DNA from: Pythium myriotylum
Lineage: Eukaryota > Oomycota > Peronosporomycetes > Pythiales > Pythiaceae
Direction: 5' to 3'
DNA length: 64,000 nucleotides
Assembly (NCBI GenBank): GCA_023091665.1
Contig: JALJCQ010000028.1
Coordinates: 558,001 to 622,000, forward strand
Shown: piece after piece, positions 19,630 through 29,493 of the stretch
How positions within the stretch are numbered: position 1 is the stretch's first letter
Layout of the letters: the number at the start of each line of letters is the position of its first letter
Translations under genes and position numbers: made by a program
The notes under the pieces: generated by a model
What the model was told of the DNA's origin: nothing
What the model saw: only the letters and a program-made list of their open reading frames with translations
The model's database searches: none

Positions 19630-22063
19630 ATGGGCGCGCCGTTCTCCAAGACCTCGCCGTCGAGCGGCTCGTCGGCGCTCGCGCTGTCGCGGCGCGACGC
19701 CGTGGCGATGCTGCGGCGCTCGCTGGGCTCGTCGCTGCGCTTGTTCGCGCGCTTCTGGATCTACGTCACGGGGCTCGAGCGCCACGAAGAGCTCGTGCGC
19801 AAGCTCTTTTTGCAGTACAAGTACCGCGCGAACGCCGATCCGCGCCACGCGTCGGCGGCGCAGGCCATGGCGCTCACGCTCGTGGAGCTCTGGCTGCGCA
19901 CGCTGCGCGCCGTGCTCGTGCCCGACGTCTTCGTGCGCTTTCTCTGCGCCACGTTCGTGCTCCACATCTTCTACGAGATGAAGTCGCGCGCGCGCCGCGT
20001 GCTCGGGGCGGCGCTGCTGCAGCTCACGGCCACGGGCCGGCGCCAGTGGCGGCTCACCAAGATGCTCGCGCAGGCGCGCAGCCTCCAGGAGCGACAGGCC
20101 ATCGCCGGCGAGCTCGACAAGATCGAGGGCAAGGACCGCTGGCGAGAAGACCCGGCCTCGGGGCTCTATCTCTACGAGCGCGTGCTGAACAAGACGCAGA
20201 TGTACAAGGTACGGGAACGCACTCCCCCGAGAACCGACTTTTTCGGAGGATTTCGGTTCTCCGGAAGAGCAGGAAAAGAGACTAAACTGGTGTGTTTTGT
20301 TTTTTGTTCTCCAGCGACTCCAACGCGACGGCGACGTCATGGGGCTCATGTTTGCTCTGCGCGCCGGTCTCTTGCGCAAGCACTGGGGCCTCGGGAACCC
20401 GCGTCTATACTCGGTTAGCCACGGTACGCTCGTTAGACGTTTCGAGTTTAGACTTTAGACCGCGTTAGACTTATGTTGCGCGTGGCTACTGGTTTCGCTA
20501 GTCGGCACCAAACACGTCATCGAAGAGTACCTGGACACGATCGTGCAGTCGATGAACGTCGTGCTGCGCGCGAACGCCGCGGACGACGAGACGGACGAGG
20601 AGCTCTCGGTGGACAACAAGCTGGCGTTCTTCAGCGAGACGCGGCACGCCTTCGGGCGCTCGGCGCTGCTGCTCTCGGGCGGCGGGGCCCTGGGTTTCTA
20701 CCACGCGGGCGTCGTCAAGGCGCTCAACGAGAGCAATCTGCTGCCCAACGTGATCGCCGGCAGCTCGGCCGGCTCGATCGTCGCGAGCATCGTGGGCGTG
20801 CGCACGGACGACGAGATCGCCGCCTTCTTCTCGGACTCGCACCTGGATCTCAACTTTCTCAGCGTCAACCTCACGACGCAGGACTACGACCAGTTCACGC
20901 CCGCGATCGTGCCGTCGCTCAAGAAAGTGCTGCCCGGCGGCGTCTTCGAGAGCGTGCGCGACGTGCTCGTGCTCGCCAAGCGGTACGCGGCCAAGGGGTA
21001 CTTGCTCGACGGCAACGTGCTCGGCGCGACGCTGCGGCGGTACATCGGCGACTACACGTTCCGCGAGGCCTACGACCGCACGGGCCGCATCATCAACATC
21101 ACGGTGACGCCGCTCAAGACGGACGACTACCCGCACCTGCTCAACTACCTGACGGCGCCCAACGTGCTCATCTGGTCGGCGTCGCTGGCGTCGTGCGCCA
21201 TCCCGCTCGTGTTCAAGCCCGTGGAGCTGCTGGCCAAGGACAACCACGGCAACACGGTGCCGTACTTCCGCGAGGGGCTCAAGTGGAGCGACGGCAGCAT
21301 CGAGTGCGACTTGCCCATGGAACGCCTCTCAGAGCTCTTCAACGTGAACCACTTCATCGTGAGCCAGGTCAACATCCACTACAAGGTCGTCTCGGGGCAC
21401 TCGGCCTTTGGCTTTGGGCAGACGGGGTCGCTGCTGAGCTTTCTCAAGAAGCAGATCAAGGGCTACATCAAGAACATCGCCGAGCTCGGGCTCAACACGA
21501 GCGTGCTCAAGCTGCTCGACATTGGCCTCGTGCCGCTCATCACGCAAAAGTACGAAGGCGACATCACCATCTGCCCGACCGACGAGTTCGCGCTCCACTA
21601 CTTGCTGCGCACGTCGCTCTCGAACCCGACCAAGGAGACCTTTGGCAAGATCGTCGCGGCCGGCGAGCGTGCCTGCTGGCCACACATCGCGCGCATCCGC
21701 ACCATGTGCCGCATCGAGTTCGCGCTCGAGCGTGCCGTGCGTTACTTGCGCGGCGAGCAGGCCATCGCGGACGAGCGCAAGCACGGCAAGAAGGCCATCG
21801 GCCGCGTGCCTTCGTTCTACACGTCGCCGAGCTCCATGAACCTCTCGAGTCTGGACCAGCCGGCCTCGTCCTCGTCGTCGCCGCGCGTGGACGCGAGCGA
21901 CTCGCAGCGCGTCTTTGGCAGCGACGACGCCCTCGATGCGACGCTCCACCAGGGCTCGCTGCGACGCAACCGCTCGGTCAACGTCGCCGGCGCCGTCATG
22001 ACCATGGAGCTCGCGGCCTCGCGCAACAGTTCCTACGGCCGCTTCGGCGACGTGGACGGCTGA
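19630..22063 (+). CDS. Patatin-like triacylglycerol lipase (SDP1/Tgl3-5 type)
   Basis: Lipid-droplet triacylglycerol lipase of the plant SDP1/yeast Tgl class. Three exons (19630-20208, 20315-20423, 20502-22063) separated by 106 and 78 bp GT-AG introns give 749 residues. The N-terminal part has hydrophobic segments (LVPDVFVRFLCATFVLHIFY) and the class-specific block GLLRKHWGLGNPRLYSVSHVGTKHVIEEY. The patatin core follows: oxyanion loop SGGGALGFYHAG, nucleophile Ser318 in GSSAG, and the dyad Asp493 in WSDGS. The Ser-rich tail ends MELAASRNSSYGRFGDVDG. Next to the acyl-CoA dehydrogenase, it would release fatty acids for beta-oxidation (an inference from position; the genes are not an operon). 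A 3' fragment of a second copy lies at 16313-16466. Confidence 0.92.
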
Positions 22064-23270
22064 GAGAAGGCAGAGACACCATTTTAGATCCCGATAAACC
22101 ATCCGCATACACTGTTTTACTTACAGACAAACTCGACAACCGTGTCTTGCACATGTCGCCCATTTGACTGAGCAACTAGCCGATTGCCTCGCGAAGCCAG
22201 GCTAGGGCCGACAGAAACTCTAAGGCGTGGGTTCGAAGCCATGGATTTCAATGAACATTGTGGTTATGATCTGCACGAGCCCTCTTTTTCAGGAAATCGG
22301 ACACTGGACCTCGCGTCTCTCGTCTCTGCTTCTGTCAATACGAGTGGTTGACAGTATCAGCGATTCGCCCAAGTCCTCCAATGACCAAATCTACGATACC
22401 TAGGCCGTGATAGCATCGAAAAACTCGCGTGCGAGCTCCCAGGCCCGGTCGACGCCTTGACGGACCGCCGGGTCTTCCAGGTCGCCACGGTTCACCCAGC
22501 CATGGTTGCAATCGGGGAAGTCGACGACGTTGCTCAACGTACTCACCTGGGGAGGCAGTCCACGCAGGATCTTGTCGACCGAGCCTCCTTCCTTGAGACT
22601 ATCGGGGTCGTCTCGTGCTGTGAGGATGAGCTGCGGCACTTGAACGAGTCGAGCAAGCTTCTCGATGCCTCCATCACCGTGGAGCATGTTCTCGACGATC
22701 CATGATGGGTGGAACGAGACGTGGCCGCGGTAGAGCGGATCCGGCGTGGCCGAGAGCCTTGCTCCCACCCAGGAGCCCCAGCAGTAGCCGTAGCTCACGA
22801 TGGCCTCGACCTGAGCCTCTGCCTTGAGGTACTCGATCGTCTTCAAGATGCGTGGTACGAGTATGGTGTCATAGTCGTATTTCCTGATGTACTCGACGAT
22901 CTCCAACGGGTTGGTGTGCTTGTAGTCGCCGTCCGCGAGGTCCAGCAGCGTCACAGCGTACCCGACCTCGCCGAGCCGGTCAGCGTCTTGCTTGGAGCGG
23001 CCGCTGTCGGGACCGGCCATGTCAGGAAGCGCCAGTACGCCGACCTTCGCTGTGGGTGGCCCTGTGCGGTAGACCTTCATACCATCGATGGAGATGGTCA
23101 TACCGGAATGCGGCGCAGTGGCTCGTGGCGGCTCGGCGGTGGCGGGGCAGCAGCTCATCGTGAGAGGTTGATACCTTGTTGGGGAAGATGTGGATTTCGA
23201 GAGTGAGCTTGGTGGAGGAATGAATATTGTCGTCAAGAGATGACGAAATGGATCTGCTCGTATACAGCCG
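21901..23270. repeat. Intact copy of the inverted segmental duplication
   Basis: Holds the patatin-lipase 3' end, the shared 3' intergenic region (22064-22399) and the intact dienelactone hydrolase with its upstream block. The matching decayed copy is at about 14840-16466 in the opposite orientation. Confidence 0.85.
22400..23158 (-). CDS. Dienelactone hydrolase family protein
   Basis: 252 residues, intronless, minus strand, convergent with the patatin lipase. The family uses a Cys-Asp-His triad: Cys126 in GYCWG, Asp in ARDDPDS and His in NHGW. The start is the ATG at 23158 (MSCCPATAEPP); the open frame extends further upstream but that part is not conserved in the second copy, where the same ATG is kept. 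Bacterial members hydrolyse dienelactone in chlorocatechol breakdown; eukaryotic relatives (AIM2-like) have unclear substrates. No targeting signal. A nonsense-bearing copy sits at 15210-15968. Confidence 0.88.
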   Translation of the reverse strand: MSCCPATAEPPRATAPHSGMTISIDGMKVYRTGPPTAKVGVLALPDMAGPDSGRSKQDADRLGEVGYAVTLLDLADGDYKHTNPLEIVEYIRKYDYDTILVPRILKTIEYLKAEAQVEAIVSYGYCWGSWVGARLSATPDPLYRGHVSFHPSWIVENMLHGDGGIEKLARLVQVPQLILTARDDPDSLKEGGSVDKILRGLPPQVSTLSNVVDFPDCNHGWVNRGDLEDPAVRQGVDRAWELAREFFDAITA

Positions 23271-23570
23271 ATGCATTCGGCCATTTCGTCATCCAATAGC
23301 CAAAGAAGAGGCACGAAATGGCCTCGGTCGTAATCAACATGGCAAATCCCTCGCCGCATGGTCGACCGAGTCGTGATCCTCTCGGACCTTCCTTCAAGCT
23401 CTGTGCGTTTGACGGCGGTAGAGGTTCTCGAGCTCAAAGGTATGAAATCTATTTGCGAGTAGTGTCGCTTGATCGGGATGAGAGATGGTCTAGCATCAAT
23501 CCACGTGGAGGCACAGTTCACAGAGTAGGCATAAAATAAGAGAGCAATGTTGAACGCAACAAGAGGCCTT
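23159..23570. other. Intergenic, includes duplicated upstream block
   Basis: 412 bp between the dienelactone-hydrolase start and the stop of the helicase gene (both minus). It holds the block GAGATGACGAAATGGATC (about 23238-23255) that is shared with the decayed copy. CATTTCGTCATC at about 23282-23293 is a nearby inverted match to the same block. Confidence 0.6.
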
Positions 23571-25865
23571 CTATGTGTGGAGCCGCTTGATGAAGTAGGC
23601 GAGATCGTCGGCGTTCTGGGGGGTCTTGCCCCTGCGGAAAACCGAGTTGAGCGACGTGTCCAGCAGTCCATTGTCGAGGAGGTACTTGCACGCCTGGAAG
23701 GCCACGGCCGCCTTGGCAGTGGACTTGGAGTGCATAAGCTCACTCTTGAAGACGGGGATGTCGAGCTCGACGGGTAGCTGTAGCATCGCGCGGAAGAGTG
23801 GACGCCGATTAACTTGGGTTTCTTTGAATGTATACATGCCCTTGTAGTCAATCGTGTGAGTCTGCGGTGGCAGCGACTGGCAAAACATGTTGATACGTGA
23901 GACGCTCGAATCGAGATCCAACACCGCGCCAGTGGATTCGACGGTGAGCTTGGATTCTTCGGGAAAGTACGCAAAGCCCGCGAGTTGCTGTGCTGCTTGG
24001 GACCGAGGCAGCTGGAAGAGCGTTTCGTTCTTGTCGCGACTGAAGTCCAGCGCATTGATCGCCTCGGCTTCGACGTGCATCACTCCGAAGTGCGACTCGT
24101 GTTCGCGATCACCCTCTTCAGCCAAGTAAAAGACGACCCCATCTTCATGACGCGCGCGGCCACGTAGCTGGATGAGCTTCCGCGCAGTCTGGATCCGTGT
24201 CGCCACGATGATGAGCGAGCACTGCGGAAAGTCGACGCCCTCGATCGAGACAGCAGTGGACACGAGGAACTGGATCTTGCCTTTCTCGAACTTGGTCAGC
24301 GTCTCCTCCATTTTGGGTAAGTTCAACGACGCCGTGTCGCGCGACGCAGCCTGGCCAAGCACACAAGCAAACCGCGGGTCTTTCCGAGACTCTAAGTCTT
24401 CGTCCGAGTTCGAATCGGACTCGCTCGAGTCATCTTCATAATCCGATTCGTGATCGTCGTCGACGGAATCCTCATCTCTCTCCCCGAGCACTTCGTTGAG
24501 ATACTCACAGAGCACTCGGCACTCCACTCGCGTCGTCACGAAGATGATCCCTTGCAGAGAGTTGCGAGGCCTGCCCAGGGACGTTGACATGGTAGTGAGG
24601 GTGTCCGTTCTGCTACCACCTTCACCGCGGACAACTGAGACGTCAGCATCTTCTGTCGTAGCATAGCTCTGCACTTCAGATGCCCCAACGCTCCCCTCTG
24701 GACCATCTTCGTCGTCATCACTTTCCTCTTCATCGTCTGCTCCCTGGAGTTCGCCATCTTCGGATTTGTCAAGGAGTCGGTCTTGAAGAAGCGAGACAAC
24801 TTTGAGCACTCGCTTGGTCGCCGCAAAGTCACACTTGCTCCTTAGTGCGCGCACGTGCATGAGCGCCGTCACAGCTGCACGATCATAACCGTACATAGTG
24901 CCAGGCATGTGTATCAGCATTGATGCGTTGATTGCCGCGCGCTCGATCTCCAGCTCGAGAAACCGGTAGACACACCAGACACCAAGATTCCTGTAAATCT
25001 CGACGCACGAAAGCGCAAACTTGCGGATGAGTTTCTCCCGCCGTTCGTCGTCCCGCGCGACGCCGCTTCTGCTCTTTCGGAGCAATTTCTTCAACACCGA
25101 GACGACTTTGGTCTCCTCGAGGATCTGGAAAACCTTGCCGAGCAGCGGATCCTGGTTCAGCTCTTTTTCGAGCCACATCTCGGTAGCGTCGTTCTCATCG
25201 GCCTCGTCCCAAATGCGTGTCCGCGAGGACTCAAAATCCGCCTCAAGCTCGCCTTCTTTCTCGTACGTTTCAAAGAGGATCGGAGCGACCGCCGCAAAGG
25301 CCTTGGTCTCGTGGTCCTCGAGCTCGACTTTCTTGAGTGTGGCGTGGAGATTCTTGGCGCAGTCGCGCGTCGGACAGGCCGTGGTGCCAAAAATGCGCGG
25401 CATGGCGTCCTCGCGCGCCGTGTCGTAGAGCTTGATCACGTGCGCGTACGGGTGGCGCTTGGTCACGTGGTGGCACTCGTCAAAGACGAGCAGATTGATC
25501 ATGGCCATGCTCACGAAGCCGCGCTCGAGCGCGTTGCGCAGCACCTCGGGCGTGCAGACGAGCACGCGCACGAGGCGCAGCTCGCGCTCCCACTCGCGCG
25601 CGCCCCAGAGCTCCACGGCGCGGCCGCAGTAGGCCTTGGCCGGCAGCGTCGACGTCGCGCGCACTTTCTCGGTGATCTGCCACACGAGCTGCCGCGTGGG
25701 CGCAAGGAAGAACGCGCGCTTGCCGCCGCCGTACTCCTGCTCGCCCAGCAGCGCGATGGCCACGAAGGTCTTGCCGATGCCCGTGTCGCCGACCATCACG
25801 ACGTTCCGCTCGCGCGCGAGCTCGAGCACCTCGCTCTGGAACGCGCGCAGCGGCGGCGGCGCCAT
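23571..25865 (-). CDS. Dicer-type DExH helicase with dimerisation domain, no RNase III
   Basis: 764 residues, intronless. The superfamily-2 helicase motifs are of the Dicer/RIG-I group: Walker A GDTGIGKT (residues 26-33), FLAPTRQLV (Ia), DECHH (about 129-133), STAVSIEGVDFP (V) and QLRGRARHEDG (VI). An acidic Ser/Asp/Glu-rich region (about 380-500) interrupts the second RecA lobe. Residues about 630-735 (SRINMFCQSLPP...AMLQLPVELDIPVF...SKSTAKAAVAFQACKYL) fit the Dicer dimerisation fold (DUF283). The protein then ends; there is no PAZ, RNase III or dsRNA-binding part, and none lies in the neighbouring DNA. It is probably a dsRNA-dependent ATPase of the RNA-silencing machinery working with separate nuclease subunits. 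The motif III equivalent is TACPT, not TAS. Confidence 0.85.
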   Translation of the reverse strand: MAPPPLRAFQSEVLELARERNVVMVGDTGIGKTFVAIALLGEQEYGGGKRAFFLAPTRQLVWQITEKVRATSTLPAKAYCGRAVELWGAREWERELRLVRVLVCTPEVLRNALERGFVSMAMINLLVFDECHHVTKRHPYAHVIKLYDTAREDAMPRIFGTTACPTRDCAKNLHATLKKVELEDHETKAFAAVAPILFETYEKEGELEADFESSRTRIWDEADENDATEMWLEKELNQDPLLGKVFQILEETKVVSVLKKLLRKSRSGVARDDERREKLIRKFALSCVEIYRNLGVWCVYRFLELEIERAAINASMLIHMPGTMYGYDRAAVTALMHVRALRSKCDFAATKRVLKVVSLLQDRLLDKSEDGELQGADDEEESDDDEDGPEGSVGASEVQSYATTEDADVSVVRGEGGSRTDTLTTMSTSLGRPRNSLQGIIFVTTRVECRVLCEYLNEVLGERDEDSVDDDHESDYEDDSSESDSNSDEDLESRKDPRFACVLGQAASRDTASLNLPKMEETLTKFEKGKIQFLVSTAVSIEGVDFPQCSLIIVATRIQTARKLIQLRGRARHEDGVVFYLAEEGDREHESHFGVMHVEAEAINALDFSRDKNETLFQLPRSQAAQQLAGFAYFPEESKLTVESTGAVLDLDSSVSRINMFCQSLPPQTHTIDYKGMYTFKETQVNRRPLFRAMLQLPVELDIPVFKSELMHSKSTAKAAVAFQACKYLLDNGLLDTSLNSVFRRGKTPQNADDLAYFIKRLHT

Positions 25866-26052
25866 GACTGCGGTTCGAGAGAGCTTCGATCGAGGAATGG
25901 GGCCCGGGATGTGGAGCTGGCGAGGAGCTACGCACAGGTGATTGGCTGGAAATAGGTAGAAAAGTCCTTTTCAGCCAATCGGGGTTCGCCAAAGCTCGCG
26001 ATATCCTGAGGATATGCCACACATGCCACCACCTGATGCATCTATCTCCCTA
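25866..26052. other. Short intergenic region
   Basis: 187 bp between the helicase start and the NEMF stop (both minus); it must hold the helicase promoter. TTGGCTGGAAA and CAGCCAAT (25952-25980) are near-inverted repeats around a TAGGTAGAAAAGTCC core. No gene. Confidence 0.5.
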
Positions 26053-29000
26053 CTACTTCTTGCCTTTCTTCTTGGCCGGGTTGCCGCCTTTCTTGCCGCC
26101 TTTGAACGACGCGGCGCCCTGGAGCCCGGGCGCGAGCATCTTGACGGGCCCCACGAGACACGCGACCAGCTCGTTGTCCGTGATGCAACGCATGAGCTCT
26201 CGCTGGACGACCACGTGCTCGACGTCGACGGCGTGGAGGTCGTCGCTGGCTGGCGCGCTCTGGCCTGTCGTCTGTCGCTGCGTCTGCTGCAGCGTCTTCT
26301 GGATGTCCTTCTCTTCGCGCAGATTCGACGCGAAGAAGTAGTCCATCGCGGCCTTGGCGGCCTTGCCTTTCTTGGTGCTGCCCGGCACGAGCTTGACCTT
26401 GTACTTGTGCTTGGCCATCGCGGCGTACGGCGCACACATGGGCATCGCAAAGAGCAGCAAGTCGTGCGGCCGCGGCGAACCGGTGAACGTGTCGAAAAAG
26501 TCGGCGGCCTCGGCTTCTTCCTCTTGCTCTTCGAGGAACTTTTCTTTCTTCTCGCGCTGCTGGCGGATGTACTCCTCGCTGTGCTCCTGTTGGGCTGGCT
26601 TCTGAGGCGCGCTCTCTTTCGTGTCCTGACCATCGTCGTCCTGGTCTTCGTCGTCCTCGTCGTCGTTATCGTCCGCCGCGACTGTGTGGCCGAGCGCCTC
26701 CATACGCAAGCGACGGTCTTCGTCGTCCTGGTCCGCGTACTTCTTCTTCAGCTTCTTGAGCTTCCCCTTCTTACCTCGGACGTTGCCCTTCTGCTGCTGC
26801 TGCACAGGTGCTGGCGGAGGAGCTGCGCCTTTGCCGCCCTTCTTCTTGCCGTTAGCCTTCTCTGCTGCTGCTGGTGGAGCTTTCTTGGCCTCTGATGCTG
26901 GCTTTGACGCCGGCTGTTCCAGCACCTCGTTGAGTGGCTTGCCCTTCTTGAGATCGCGGCGTTGCTTGGCACTTAGTCGCTTCTTGCCGCCATCGCGCGC
27001 GGCCTGTGCGGCCTCTGCCTCTTCATTTGCTGCTTTTTCGTCCTCTTGCTCTTCCTGCTCGTTGGTTTGCTCTGATGCTTCCTCCTTGCTGTCTGCAGAC
27101 TCAACAGCGATGGATGGCTCCGTCTCGTCCTCTTCATTTTCCTCTTCCCCCTGGTCTTGGTGCTCGACCTCCTCTTCATTCTCATCTTCCACTTGCGGTG
27201 CGTTTTCCTCTTGATCTTCGGCCTCATTATCATCCTCTTCTACCTCGGCTTCTTCCTGATTCGCTTCCACTTCTACATCTTCGTCACTATCGTCCGCCGC
27301 CTGGATCTGTTGCGGAGCCGATTCTTCCTCTTTTTGCTCTTCTTCCTCCTCATCTCCGTCCTTGCGGTTGCCCAGAGACGACTCGTCCACGCGGAAGACA
27401 ATCGCGAGACCTAGCTCCAAGCGAGACGGGTTCACGTAGTTCTTCTTGCCTCGGATCATGAAACTGCCTGTCGGGAGGTACTCGCCTGCCTGAGCGGTCT
27501 TGCTCACCTGGTCTGCGTTCACCCAGTACGCGCCAGCGATCACCTGATTAGCCCATGCATTGCTTCGGCACACGCTCATCCAGCCAGCCTGTTCCAGCGT
27601 CGCGACGGGGATCGGCGGGAACTTTTCCGCATCCGTCGACGCATTCGGCACCGCGCGGTTGCGCACGACACACGTGGCGGCGCCGTGGAGGTCGGCGTGG
27701 ACGTACACATCGCCCTTGCGCAGGTACCTCTTGACCAGCAGCTCGTTCTGGTGGGCGTCCTTGCCGCCGATGACCAGGTAGTTCTCGCTCGAGATGAACC
27801 AGTGGAACTTCTCGAACCAGAGCGTCTTGCGGCGCTGGTAGATGGCTGCACGCTTGGTCTGCTGCTTCTCGAGCGTCTTCTTGGTGTTACGCTCCGCGAT
27901 CTCGATCGCGCGGTCGGTGGCCTCGGTCGCCTTCTTGACCTTCTCGACCGTCTTCTTCTTTTTGGCGTAGATTTCACGTGCGTTCGCGAGCGCCGAGAGC
28001 GACAAATCGATCCAGATCACGTGTGCGGCATTGTCTTGCGGCTGGTCCCCTTCATCACCAGAGGCCTCGTCGTCTTCGTTGTCGCAAAGCAAGATAGCCA
28101 CGCGGTTGTGGGCAAGATCAAGCTCATGAATCAGACAGGCGACCGGGTTGCCGTTGCGCTGTTCAAAGCGTACGAGCTCCTCAAGGCCACGCCAGTCCAT
28201 GCCGCTAGCGAGCGCACTGCGCACGACCAGCAGCACATTCTCAACATCCTGTTGGTTGGTCTCGATGAGTTGTGCGTGCAAAAGGCTCTTCTCCTGGACC
28301 TCAACGAGCTGGTCAATCTGCTGCTTCTGGCTGCGACGTAGCTTTTCGAGCTTGTTCTCCGCTGCGGCCTTGGCGCTCTGGCGCGCAGCCTCAGCATTTT
28401 GGGCCTCAAAGTGCGAAAAGTACTCGTCCACAGCTTCGTCGAACGTGACAAACTCCTTGATGGGCTTGGATGCGTGCTGCGCGTACAGATACGGCGTGAA
28501 CTCTTCAAAGACATCCATGTCCGACTCGGACTGCTTCTCCTTGAGCACGATGAAGCCGCGCTTGGTCGCGTCAATAGCCTTGCTCTGCTCACTTTCAATT
28601 GGCGAGCCGTCTTCGTTGACTTCGGTGATCGTCGTGACTTGCTCGGTCTGCAGCTTCTCCAGCAGCGTCCAGCCCTTGCGCAGCTCCTCGACCAGCCGCG
28701 CAAGTTCGGTGATGCCAATGTTCTTAAAGTCGGCTGGGTTCTTGATCTTGAGACCAGGCGAGAGGCCCGCGCTGACGATGCAGTGCTCGACAATGACGGG
28801 GCCGAGACCGCCGAAGGTCGACTCCTTGGTGAGCAGCAGTTGCTTGAGCGTCTGCGCCTTGGGCTTCTTGCCACCCGACTTACCTTCGACCAGGCGCATC
28901 TCCTGCTCCGTGAACCAGACGTCCGCGAACATGACCAGGTCCGCGGCGCTCGCGATCGACGCCGCCGAGCCCGAGGTCTCGCCGAGCACCGAGACCGGGT

Positions 29001-29493
29001 ACACCTGTCGCACGGCCATCTTGACATTCTCGTCAAACTTGTGCGTGCGCAGCAGCGAGAGGATGTTGTAGTTGTCGTCCGTGAGGATGATGTTGCCCGA
29101 GGCGTAGAGCTCAAGGATGAGATGGCACTGGAGCTGGTCGGCGCCAAACGTAAAGTCGACGACGCGGTCGCCTTCGAGCTGCGAGAGCGCGACGAGCCGC
29201 TTGCCGCGCAGGTGCTTGCGCAGCTTCATGGTGAACTGGCTGGGCAGCGCCGAGCCGGAGGACGCGTCGCGCGCGTACTTGCTCGTGTGGAAGCGCACGC
29301 CCGACTCGAGCAGCAAAAAGATCTTGGGGAAGGGCGGCTGGTGGAGCTTGAGGATGTAGGTTTTGTTGTTCTTGGAGGCGTCGGACGTGGCCGCGAGGTC
29401 GTAGATGTTGGTCACGCGCATGTTGAGCACGTTCTTGCGCATGGAGCCGACCATCGCGTGGATGTCGTCGATCGACATGCGCGTCTTCTTCAT
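26053..29493 (-). CDS. NEMF: NEMF/Rqc2 ribosome-associated quality control factor
   Basis: Binds 60S subunits carrying stalled nascent chains, helps the Ltn1/Listerin ligase, and adds C-terminal Ala/Thr-type tails. 1146 residues, intronless. The NFACT-N domain fills about residues 1-520; Asp10 (MSIDD) and the Asp-Arg pair in LEGDRVVDF correspond to residues needed for tailing in yeast Rqc2. A coiled coil lies at about 400-540. NFACT-R starts at about 557 (WFEKFHWFISSENYLVIGGKDA) and runs past GDVYVHADLHGA. A very acidic, then Lys-rich, low-complexity linker covers about 700-1000. The C-terminal NFACT-C domain (about 1005-1130) has KYKVKLVPGSTKKGKAAK, and the protein ends in a GKKGG..KKKGKK tail. 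Length is close to the human protein (about 1076). Confidence 0.93.
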   Translation of the reverse strand: MKKTRMSIDDIHAMVGSMRKNVLNMRVTNIYDLAATSDASKNNKTYILKLHQPPFPKIFLLLESGVRFHTSKYARDASSGSALPSQFTMKLRKHLRGKRLVALSQLEGDRVVDFTFGADQLQCHLILELYASGNIILTDDNYNILSLLRTHKFDENVKMAVRQVYPVSVLGETSGSAASIASAADLVMFADVWFTEQEMRLVEGKSGGKKPKAQTLKQLLLTKESTFGGLGPVIVEHCIVSAGLSPGLKIKNPADFKNIGITELARLVEELRKGWTLLEKLQTEQVTTITEVNEDGSPIESEQSKAIDATKRGFIVLKEKQSESDMDVFEEFTPYLYAQHASKPIKEFVTFDEAVDEYFSHFEAQNAEAARQSAKAAAENKLEKLRRSQKQQIDQLVEVQEKSLLHAQLIETNQQDVENVLLVVRSALASGMDWRGLEELVRFEQRNGNPVACLIHELDLAHNRVAILLCDNEDDEASGDEGDQPQDNAAHVIWIDLSLSALANAREIYAKKKKTVEKVKKATEATDRAIEIAERNTKKTLEKQQTKRAAIYQRRKTLWFEKFHWFISSENYLVIGGKDAHQNELLVKRYLRKGDVYVHADLHGAATCVVRNRAVPNASTDAEKFPPIPVATLEQAGWMSVCRSNAWANQVIAGAYWVNADQVSKTAQAGEYLPTGSFMIRGKKNYVNPSRLELGLAIVFRVDESSLGNRKDGDEEEEEQKEEESAPQQIQAADDSDEDVEVEANQEEAEVEEDDNEAEDQEENAPQVEDENEEEVEHQDQGEEENEEDETEPSIAVESADSKEEASEQTNEQEEQEDEKAANEEAEAAQAARDGGKKRLSAKQRRDLKKGKPLNEVLEQPASKPASEAKKAPPAAAEKANGKKKGGKGAAPPPAPVQQQQKGNVRGKKGKLKKLKKKYADQDDEDRRLRMEALGHTVAADDNDDEDDEDQDDDGQDTKESAPQKPAQQEHSEEYIRQQREKKEKFLEEQEEEAEAADFFDTFTGSPRPHDLLLFAMPMCAPYAAMAKHKYKVKLVPGSTKKGKAAKAAMDYFFASNLREEKDIQKTLQQTQRQTTGQSAPASDDLHAVDVEHVVVQRELMRCITDNELVACLVGPVKMLAPGLQGAASFKGGKKGGNPAKKKGKK

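Noticed and set aside
20473..22167. 564-codon plus-strand ORF in another frame of the patatin-lipase gene
   Set aside because: Low-complexity Arg/Ala/Gly product typical of an off-frame reading of GC-rich coding DNA; the lipase frame is certain from GSSAG and the conserved blocks.
22220..22250. GGCGTGGGTTCGAAGCC resembling a tRNA B box
   Set aside because: No matching A box at the right distance and no acceptor stem could be drawn; the same region in the decayed duplicate reads GGGTTTAAAGCC, so it is not conserved.
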